A stretch of 31,068 bases of DNA from positions 1-31,068 of the forward strand of contig PXPA01000053.1 in NCBI GenBank assembly GCA_003022255.1. Direction: 5' to 3'. Positions 20,439-28,903 of the stretch are shown here, piece by piece. A model generated the notes under the pieces. It saw only the letters and a list, made by a program, of their open reading frames with translations. It was not told where the DNA came from and did no database searches. Position numbers and translations under genes: made by a program. This DNA comes from Parcubacteria group bacterium SW_6_46_9. GTDB lineage: Bacteria > Patescibacteriota > Minisyncoccia > Phycocordibacterales > SW-6-46-9. Position 1 is the first letter of the stretch, and each line of letters starts with the position of its first letter.

Positions 20439-23225
20439 TTACATGTTCTTGATTTTCTCTTTGACCTCCGCTTCGACCTCTTCTCGCGGTCGGCCGTACT
20501 TAAGATAGCTTAGCTGTTTTAACTTCTCAACTTGATCCGGATTGCCTTCTGTTGGTGCTACGGCACGGGCTGAGAATGGTTTGACCGGCTCGCCGTCAAC
20601 GAGGATATTTGCAAAGTAGTTGTAGTTGTCGACGTTCATTAAGTCTTTTTGGTCAAAAATTGGCTGGTACATATCTTCCATAAACTCAGCGTCTTTTGTG
20701 CTAATGCGGTGGGTGGCCATATTACCAACGTTACCAAACACGGCGTCCTGGATTTCTTCATCGAGCTGGTCAATGTACTGGTGGGCGACATTCAACGACA
20801 GTTTGTACTTTCTGGCTTCCGAAAGAATTGCCGAGATTGAGTCGGTGGAGATGTTCTGAAACTCATCCATATAAAGGTAAAACGGCTTCCGCTCCTCTTC
20901 GGGTATATCAACCCGACTTAAGGCGTTCATTAAAATTTTCCCCACCAAAATAAGTCCAATCAGGTTGGCGTTGATATCACCCAGCCGGCCTTTGGAAAGA
21001 TTGACAATCAATATTTTTTGGTTATCCATCACTTCGCGGAAATCAAAGCTGGATTCCTGCTGAGCAATGATCGGCCGCATAATCTCATTGGACAGGAAAT
21101 TGTCGAACTTAGATGTAACGTAAGGAACGATATTTTCTAAACTTGACTCGCCACCGGCCTCCTCGGCAATTTCTGTCCAGAACTGGTTGACCACTTCGTT
21201 TTCTGACGCTGCCAGTTTTCGTTGACGAAACTCGGCATCAGACAGCACGCGGGAAATCTCTAATATTGTAGAGCCGCTTTCTTGATCTTCGAGAGCCAAA
21301 AGCGCGCCGTTGCGGAAATACTGCTCAAACATCGGACCACCAGTCTGATCAAGATTAAACAGTTTATTAAAAATATTCATCATCTCATCAACAACAAACG
21401 TCTTCTGCTCCGGATAATCCCTGTCAAATTCGAGCATATTCAACCCCATCGGCCGATCTGTGTAGGCTGGATCAAAATAAATTACATCATCAAACCGCTC
21501 CTCGGGGACGTGAGCAAGGATATCATTAGCAACATCACCATGCGGATCAATAAAACAACAGCCGTCACCACGCTTGATGTCCTGCTTGATCATATTCGTA
21601 AGCAGGTTGGTCTTACCGGTACCGGTTTGCCCGATTGTGTAAAAATGCCGCATCCGGTCTTTACGGCTGAGATACACGTCAGTTTCTTCGCCCCGGTACT
21701 CGTTAATGCCGATGTGCGTGCCGTCTTCGGGAATATCAAGCGGTGCCGGCGCTTTGCTGGCTTTTGATTGTTTTAGCTCGCGTGACTTTTCCATGTCCCG
21801 AACCGGAAAGTGTAGAATTGTCGAAAGCTCCTCAACGTTAAGCGGGATCTCGTGGCTGTCGTTGTATAACCGAAACGTAAACTTATGGAAAAAGGCGTCT
21901 TCTTTACTTTCAGCAACTCGCTCAAACGCTAAGCTATTTCCGTGCGGTTCGCTAAACTGGCTAAAGGCCGACTCAAGATCAAACAGGATTTTCTCTGCTC
22001 GCTGGCGAGAGTGAGCGGAGCTGACAATACGAATATTGGTACGCTGGATTTCTGAGTCAGTCTTTTTTTGCAGTCGCTCAATAGCGTCCTGGCCTTTCTG
22101 GCCCGGACCGGACATATCTTCTTCGTCGTCGTCGTCACTGTCCCAGAATATACCCTTAGCCGTATCCCAGAATTCACGAACCAGAGAGGTGTTGATATCA
22201 ATTGCCTCCTCAACGTCCTCGCCGTCTTCAATATCCTCGATAGCATCGGTAATTTTTTTGTAGTAATTATTACTACCACCGTTCATCACCAGCTGAACAG
22301 CGGCTCCTTCACCCTCACGCTTAAGTTTTGAAAACGCATTTAGCAGTACATTGAGCGGGTCATGATCAAAATCGTCGTAGGTTTTGATTGGCATTGCCGA
22401 GCGGGTATCCGGCTTCACGTACGAACCAACCGACACTCCTTCGTGATTGAATATGTTAAAGTCATTCGGTTTCGGCTGCACAATTGCATCCGAAAATAAG
22501 GACAAGACTTGCTTTTCAAACATCTCCGACCGGCTACGGGGCACGGACACATAGAAGCTAACTTCCTCGCTAGCATGTGATGTCGCAATCTCAATTGCTA
22601 ACGTAAAGTCATCACCGCTGTTTTCTGCAGATAAGATGCCGGCATAAAACTGCCCCATGGCGGAAATCAGCTCACCGATCTGGCGCTTTTCATCCTCCTC
22701 ATCTGCCGGTGTTAAGATCACCTCAAAAAGCTTGCGGTTGAGCGCCTTATTTTTCTTCTCTGTGTCGGTTAGGCTTCCTAACGGGTAGCCTTCTTTAACA
22801 TACTGAATCAGTACACGATGAAAATCGTCTTCAATATGCGGGTCATCTAACCGCTTGACGATATCTAAGGTATTTTTCAGCCCTTCCTCGGCCATAATCT
22901 CCAAAAGCTCGTCCATCTGCTTGTCGTGTGCTTCTGGTTCCAGGTCTAAGGCAATTTCTTCGGCGTGCTGATCACCAATCCGGTACTCCGGGCTGAGCAT
23001 GTCTTCTTTGTCGTCTTCTGCATATTCAGAGACAGCTGATTTTTCCGGCGGGGTCGGTGCTTCCGGAGTCGGCGCTTCTTTTGTTGCCGCTGTTTCCTGT
23101 TGAGAACCCCCCTCCATTTCCTTTTCTTTCTCTTTTATCTGCTCACGCAGGTGTTCAATCTCCTCCTCCGGAGAGCTGAATTTATTACCCAACCCAACTT
23201 TTGGTGATTGTTTTAATTCTGGCAT
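20439..23225 (-). CDS. VirD4/TraD/HerA-type pump ATPase
   Basis: The 928-residue protein belongs to the FtsK/HerA/VirD4 superfamily of ring ATPases that move DNA or protein substrates. It has a charged N-terminal part (coiled coil about 20-40, EEEIEHLREQIKEKEKEMEG), an unfamiliar domain of about 400 residues including a DSDDDDEEDMSG acidic insert, then the motor: Walker A GQTGTGKT (about 531), FIDPHGDVANDIL, YMDEFQN as Walker B (about 780-790), and NVAHQYIDQL resembling the sensor region of VirD4/TraD (usually Q). ILIVNLSKGRLG is typical of CPR relatives. No transmembrane helix is visible, unlike classical VirD4. It lies in the middle of the acidic-protein cluster and is its only enzyme I recognise. 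Confidence 0.85.
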   Translation of the reverse strand: MPELKQSPKVGLGNKFSSPEEEIEHLREQIKEKEKEMEGGSQQETAATKEAPTPEAPTPPEKSAVSEYAEDDKEDMLSPEYRIGDQHAEEIALDLEPEAHDKQMDELLEIMAEEGLKNTLDIVKRLDDPHIEDDFHRVLIQYVKEGYPLGSLTDTEKKNKALNRKLFEVILTPADEEDEKRQIGELISAMGQFYAGILSAENSGDDFTLAIEIATSHASEEVSFYVSVPRSRSEMFEKQVLSLFSDAIVQPKPNDFNIFNHEGVSVGSYVKPDTRSAMPIKTYDDFDHDPLNVLLNAFSKLKREGEGAAVQLVMNGGSNNYYKKITDAIEDIEDGEDVEEAIDINTSLVREFWDTAKGIFWDSDDDDEEDMSGPGQKGQDAIERLQKKTDSEIQRTNIRIVSSAHSRQRAEKILFDLESAFSQFSEPHGNSLAFERVAESKEDAFFHKFTFRLYNDSHEIPLNVEELSTILHFPVRDMEKSRELKQSKASKAPAPLDIPEDGTHIGINEYRGEETDVYLSRKDRMRHFYTIGQTGTGKTNLLTNMIKQDIKRGDGCCFIDPHGDVANDILAHVPEERFDDVIYFDPAYTDRPMGLNMLEFDRDYPEQKTFVVDEMMNIFNKLFNLDQTGGPMFEQYFRNGALLALEDQESGSTILEISRVLSDAEFRQRKLAASENEVVNQFWTEIAEEAGGESSLENIVPYVTSKFDNFLSNEIMRPIIAQQESSFDFREVMDNQKILIVNLSKGRLGDINANLIGLILVGKILMNALSRVDIPEEERKPFYLYMDEFQNISTDSISAILSEARKYKLSLNVAHQYIDQLDEEIQDAVFGNVGNMATHRISTKDAEFMEDMYQPIFDQKDLMNVDNYNYFANILVDGEPVKPFSARAVAPTEGNPDQVEKLKQLSYLKYGRPREEVEAEVKEKIKNM

Positions 23226-23286
23226 TCGTATTTACGTTAAATTAAAGAATGGTGGAGGGGGAGTGCGTCTAAGTTTTTTATTTCTT

Positions 23287-26200
23287 TTAGTAGTCCAGGT
23301 CGTCGTAGACGTCTTGGGCATTATCAATATCTTCCCAAACACGATCTGACTCAGCCTGATCCATTGCTTGCTTAAGCATTTTTTCTACGTAATTATCCAT
23401 TGTCTTAACATGGCTGTTATCGACTTGTACTGGCAAGGAGACATTATCTGGGTTTTCTAGATGGTAATCAAACAATTCGGACATCGTAGCTAAATGCTGC
23501 GGTGATGCTTCTGAATCTGGTTTTGCCAGATAATCAATCATAGACACAAGCTCTTTGTCCTCATTAGCATTAAGAAACTCTACTAAACCTTCAACGTGAT
23601 TAGGTGGCACTGATAACTCTGGGGGCTGTTTTACAAGCATATTTCCAGCAAGATGCTGTGGGTAGAAGTTTAGCTCTGTATTCTCAGACAACAGCTGCGA
23701 CATGTCTTCAGGCGTCGGGTCAGCAATAACTTCTCCGGATACAGGTGTTTCCAGTACGGGACTGACTCTGCGGTTCATTGCCACCTGCTGACGGGCTGCT
23801 CTCATCCTCAGAACCGGTAGGCGTGTCGTCGCTTGCTTGTTCGCTGTCACCACCCTCAGGCTGATTGCCGGTATCGGCTTGGGTAGACTCTGATTGCTGT
23901 GTAATGTCAGCATCCTGGCCTGATGTCCAGCCGGGAGTTTGGCTGCTTTGACTTCCAGCATCATCAGCTGGTGGTTCCGGAGCCGGAGCATTGTCGTTAA
24001 TGTGCTGCTGAACGGCATCGTACAAGCCTTCAAGCTCCGCATTATCAGACACATCAACTCCCGACGGTGTCATGTTTGCTTCCGCGTAGCTGTCAAAAAA
24101 TGTTTGTAATGCACGGTACTTATCCGGCTCGTTTTCGGCAATGTCAGAGAGATGCTGTAGCGGCTGATCAAGCTCATTAAGTTCTTTCATATACTGTGCA
24201 AACTGCTGCTCGCTTACACCATCCGGCATCTCAAGAGAAGACAGATACTCCGGATTGTAAGCCGGCTCAGCAAGTGCTTTTGTGTAAGAATGAATTGCGC
24301 CTTTGGTAATACCATTTGCCGGCTTTGAATCAGCGGTAACGCCATCAACATGCTCAGGCACATCAAAGTCTTCAACTGCTAACCCGGCCGAATCAACTTT
24401 ATTAACATCAGATAGATCACCCCCGACTAATTCCGGCTGCTGTCCGGAAGCCGGCCCGCTCTCGGCGGCCTCAACACCCTGGTCTGCTGTAGCCTCACCG
24501 GGCAGATCCAGACCGGCTTCCTGCCTGCTTGCTGTGTCTAACTCAAACCGCGGCGGATCACCGTCTTCGCCGGGAACGTATACAAGCGTATCCCCACGAT
24601 GCACAAGATCGACTTGTGAAATATGCTTTTCTTGCCCGTCAACCATAACTGTTGAGTCCGGATTTCCCCACGCATCCATGAACTGATCACGGGTAATATC
24701 GCCAGAATCAACCATATCCTCGGCGCTGCTCCATAAACCCTCACTCGGATCCACAACATCGACACGATATCCGGGCAGAACTGCCTCGTTAACTGAACTC
24801 GATTCAGTCTTCTGCTCAGCCATCTCATCGCCTCCTTGAACCCCTGACTCAGACCCGTCAAGTTTACCACCAGGAAACTCTCCAGCTGCGCCAGATGTCT
24901 GGTTAGTATCCGATCCGCCGTACGGTTGCTGGCTTGTATCTGTGGTGGTATCGACCCCATCAGGAGTACCAGATCCGTCAAGAAAACTCTCTATGAGCTC
25001 TTCCTGCTGTTGGGTTCGCTCACTAAAATCAAGCCAATCATCTGCGAATACCGACTCGACCACCTGTCTTTGCTCGTCTGTTAATTCACTGGTACTCGCT
25101 TCGGTTTTCGAGTCTAGCAGATCCTGCCGCCACTCCTGCCACCACTCAGGTGGATCGCCAGAAAGCATTTTGTTGAGAAACTCTCGTTCGTCAGAGCTCA
25201 GCTGATCGGTGTTCTTCCACCAATCTGTTTCAAAAGTGCTTTCAAAAGCTTTTTGTTGCTCTTCTGGAGGCAATTCAGAAAGCGGACCCCCACCAGCGAT
25301 ATCCGGAGATTCAATAGGCTGACCGCCCGGCAAATTAGCAGCCATCCTGTCTATTGGGTCATTAGGATCAAAGCTAGTACTATCAGGCTGTGTACCACCA
25401 GCCAGATCAGGTGTTTCTGATGTATCCGGAGACTCAATGGGTTGACCGCCCGGCAAATTAGCAGCTAACCTGTTTATGGGGTCATCAGGGTTAACACCTG
25501 CACTATCAGGGGCTGTGCCTCCAGCCAAACCAGCAGTTTCTGAAGTGTCTGTAGGTGCTCCCGTACTATCTGCCGCCTCTGAAGTATTTGCAGATCCGAC
25601 AGCCTCCCCCGATGGCGTTTCTTCGGCCATCAGATAACTATATCCATTGCGAGCCATTTTAATAAACCCATCAAGCACGAGCGCCCCCACAAGAGCTTGT
25701 GACCCTTTTTCAGCTAACCGAGCCCCGTAAGCAAGCGTGTCAACCTTCCCGCTATCAGAAAGCAAACGATTGAAGTCTTTAAAAGTTTCCGTGCGCGAAA
25801 AGCGATGAATGTACTCTTCTTTTTTCCGCTCTTTTTCTTCTCTGGATAGATCAGGATTATTTTCTACTTGTTCGATTTTCTTGGCCCAACGTTCTGCACT
25901 TTTTTTGATATGACTTCGTGCGGCCCATGATACTGGAGAGGAGAGAATACCGTCTTCGGCACCATCTTCAATTCCTTTCTCTATCCTGTCGAGTAATTCT
26001 TCAGGAAGCTGTTCCTGGAATGCATTTTGGATATCTTCTCGGGATGGCAGGCCATCGCCGTCCTGAACCTTACTTTCTGCTTTTTCATACAACTCCTGTG
26101 CTTCTTCTTGTGCCTGCTCTTTTAACTCTTTGATTTCTTCGTCAGTCATATCTTCAACATCTTCACGATCTTGACCTTTTATTGAATCAAAACGCTGCTC

Positions 26201-27511
26201 TTTTGCTATACCCGCACCAGTTGAAAGCCCCATTAGTCCATAAATGGCACTACCACGGACAGGGTCGAAGACAACTCGACCAAATTTCATCGCATCAATG
26301 GCGAGCTGACCTTTGTCTTTTGCTTGCTGTTTTGCTTTATCCCAGGCCAATTTAAGCCTCCCAGACCATGAATCTTTATCCGAAAAATTTGCTTTTTTTA
26401 CCTTATTTATATCGGTAATTTTTTCTTTTGAAGCTTGTGCTTTTTGGCGATACCTTTCACTAAAACGTGACATGTACTCACCAAACATGCTATCCTCGTC
26501 AACTGTATTACTTACCCACTCGCCAGCATCAGCCAGCCACTTGTCTTTGATCGACTCATATTTATAACCGGCATTACGAGTCCCCCAGGCAAGCTGCTCT
26601 CGCTGCTCTTCTTTAAGTTTTTCGATTTCATTCTCCAAATCTGCAATAGCTGCTGGGTCTTCAGCAATCATATCTGGGTTTTCTTCAACCAACCCCATCG
26701 GACTACGGTAAACCACCTTCTCTTTTGTGTCACCACCTTCTTCAGACAATACCTTCGAAAGCACAACCTTTTCTTTCTCATCATTGAACCCTTTTACCTC
26801 CCACCCGTGATCAGTGCCAATATCGCCCATATCAACACGTAACTCTTTGCCGATTAAGTCACCGCCCCGGAAGTATAGTTCGTATTCTTCATGTGGGTCA
26901 TGCATTTCTGTGAAATCATCTATTTCAGTTGGCACATCGTCATAGGGGATTGATTCAATATCTGAATCTGGTGACTCCTCACTACCAGCAGCGCTTCCTC
27001 CTGGCTCATCTTCAGTTTCAGTCACCGAACTTTCTGCATCTGACTTTGCGCTACTCTCGGTTTCTTCCTCGCCAAATATTGTCATAATAAGTTCTGCCTT
27101 GGGTGAAGTTACAAGACCTTTCTTTAATTCATTAAGGTGACTATTAATTATTTCTTCTTTTTTCTTGTCAGTTGAAGCATCCTCGAGTCGATCAAGAAGG
27201 TTTTGAAACACAGGAATATGCTCATCAGCCATGAAGTGAGGGCTCTCTTCGGCTTTTTTCTTAAACTCCTGAACCTTTTTTCTTAGACGATCTTCAACGC
27301 CCGCCGGCACCTCGGCCTTCTCATCTAATAATTCTTCTCCTCGCCTTATTATTTCAGCGTTTTCTGATATTCCACTAGCCATACCCTTAAACATTTCATC
27401 AAAATCTGGCCCTTCTGAAGAAGAGTCCTCGCTTGATGCCCCTCCCTCTACTCCTTCGTCTTTCGAATCATCAGGCCACGCATCATCTGGTGTTGTTGGT
27501 CCTGGAGTCAT
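23287..27511 (-). CDS. Very large acidic repeat protein (protein C), unknown; frame break near the 3' end
   Basis: The first frame gives 1263 residues ending at 23720, but its last residues (RTGNTCIRRSYC) are out of character. The next frame continues sensibly from about 23765 (SPVLETPVSGEVIADPTPED) to 23287, so the full product has about 1400 residues. Order: acidic disordered start; helical segments; a beta-like stretch (about 210-275, GKELRVDMGDIGTDHGWEV); two weak hydrophobic stretches (about 410-428 and 600-620); two near-identical 41-residue repeats (about 656-737, sharing LPGGQPIESPD); Trp-rich ETDWWKN / EWWQEWRQD; a possible LysM-like segment (about 912-980, ending VHRGDTLVYVPGE); helical C-terminus. 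No signal peptide. Its own TATAAT lies 33 nt upstream. Confidence 0.75.
25306..25554 (-). repeat. Two tandem 123-bp (41-codon) repeats inside protein C
   Basis: The two units (boundary about 25429) align in frame with a 123-bp period. The shared protein core reads AANLPGGQPIESPD, preceded by DPIDRM or DPINRL. The DNA stretch GGTTGACCGCCCGGCAAATT (variant GGCTGACC) is almost unchanged between copies, so the duplication is fairly recent or the units are under shared constraint. Confidence 0.8.
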
Positions 27512-27543
27512 AGATATTACAAATTTAAACGTATTACGAGTAT

Positions 27544-27549
27544 ATTATA
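27544..27549 (-). promoter_or_regulatory. -10 box of protein C gene
   Basis: A perfect TATAAT on the minus strand in the 46-bp gap between genes B and C, followed by a predicted leader of about 26 nt. It suggests that C and the ATPase can be transcribed apart from A and B. Confidence 0.45.
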
Positions 27550-27557
27550 ACAGTGAT

Positions 27558-28883
27558 CTAGGCGGTACTGGCTTGTAATGTTTTCTGAGCATCTTTCAAA
27601 TTAGCCGCTTTCTTTTCCGCATCGTTATCTAGCTCATGGTTTTTTACTATTTTACGGATCCAGCGGATGGTTTTTTGCAGCTCACTCTCATCTTCAGGGT
27701 CTAAAGTTTCTCCGGCATTTGTCTCTTCTAGCTGATTTTCGATTCGTTTGAGAGTGGTTTGGATAGCTTCTTTTTTCTTCTTTTTTTGCTTAACCGCTTG
27801 TTGCAATTCCGGGTCTCCGCTTTCGTCTAATGCTTCCAGCTCATCATCGGATGGATACGTATTCAAGATGTTTCCAATAATCTCTTGAGCGGTTGTCAGA
27901 TAATCTTTCTGTCGTGAGATCTGTTCTTGTCGTTTTGGGCTTTTCTCTTTTTTTGTATTATCAGTGTTTTCGCCATATTCTTTCTGCCACACCGCAGACG
28001 TAACAACACCCTGCTTCACATGATCTTTCATGTCTTCAGCAGTTTTTTCACTACCAAACGTATTCGTATCGGCATTATAGACCTGCCAGTAATCACCAGC
28101 ACGTACCGCATACAACTTGGTACCCTCCTCATCACGCAAAAAGAAAGAGCCGGTTTTTAGAATTTTTTGCGCAGCAGTGCTGGCTAACTCGTCTTTATCA
28201 TCAACCTGGTCAACCAGCTCGTCGTCGGATACTGTTGCTTGAATTATATCTTGTATTTGTGTCTTGCTTAACGCCGTTTCCGGACTGAACGTTTCCGGGT
28301 CACGATCTTTTTTCACCTTGAATTTATTAGCGGGAATGAACGCCTCCAGATCGTCGTCATCGTTAGCTGAAACTTTAACGTGCTTCCTTCCTTCAATATT
28401 TCTAGTTGCAGTTACCCGCCTAAACTCACTCCAACGAGGTGAGTTATTCAGATATAACTTCACTTTATCACCCGTCTTTATAGCCGTGTCTATTTTTTCG
28501 GTGTCATTACCAGAATCAACTTCTGAAGATAGCTGTTCTCTCATTTTTGTAATATCCTGTTTTAGCTGCTTTTTGACGTCTTGAGTCGGTAAGTCGGAAT
28601 TTTCTGGCTGACTCTTACTCTGATCGCGGTAATCAGCAAATGACTTAAAACTTTCAAATTGTAGCCAACTATCTTCTTTGCTTACAAAACATGTTCCTGT
28701 ACTGCTAAGATACACACCCAGATCTCTTATTTGCGACCAAATATCCTCAGCACCTTTTTCTTTCCGGAGCGCTTCGCGAAGATCAAAGCGATTAAACGGA
28801 AGACTGTCTGGTAATTTCTGCTTTCTTTCAAGATGATTCTTAAATTCTTCCATCCTTGAGCGGAACAGGCTCTCGTAAGCCAT
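27558..28883 (-). CDS. Acidic modular protein B, unknown (paralogue of protein A)
   Basis: The 441-residue protein has two modules also found in protein A. Module 1 (about 25-85): FDLREALRKEKGAEDIWSQI, LGVYLSSTGTCFVSKEDSW and LQFESFKSFADYRDQ. Module 2 (about 205-290): SDDELVDQVDDKDELASTAA, ILKTGSFFLRDEE and AGDYWQVYNADTNTF. Between them is a small beta-like part (about 138-195, KTGDKVKLYLNNSPRW, KHVKVSANDDDD). The C-terminus is a charged helical region. There is no signal peptide or membrane helix. It starts 20 bp after gene A ends, so the two are almost certainly cotranscribed. No characterised homologue is known to me. Confidence 0.75.
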   Translation of the reverse strand: MAYESLFRSRMEEFKNHLERKQKLPDSLPFNRFDLREALRKEKGAEDIWSQIRDLGVYLSSTGTCFVSKEDSWLQFESFKSFADYRDQSKSQPENSDLPTQDVKKQLKQDITKMREQLSSEVDSGNDTEKIDTAIKTGDKVKLYLNNSPRWSEFRRVTATRNIEGRKHVKVSANDDDDLEAFIPANKFKVKKDRDPETFSPETALSKTQIQDIIQATVSDDELVDQVDDKDELASTAAQKILKTGSFFLRDEEGTKLYAVRAGDYWQVYNADTNTFGSEKTAEDMKDHVKQGVVTSAVWQKEYGENTDNTKKEKSPKRQEQISRQKDYLTTAQEIIGNILNTYPSDDELEALDESGDPELQQAVKQKKKKKEAIQTTLKRIENQLEETNAGETLDPEDESELQKTIRWIRKIVKNHELDNDAEKKAANLKDAQKTLQASTA

Positions 28884-28903
28884 CTCAACCGGCTCGTCCT
28901 GTT

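Noticed and set aside
20439..23225. Complete conjugation or type IV secretion system
   Set aside because: Only the pump-type ATPase is present; no relaxase, VirB4, VirB6 or other channel proteins are seen in the window.
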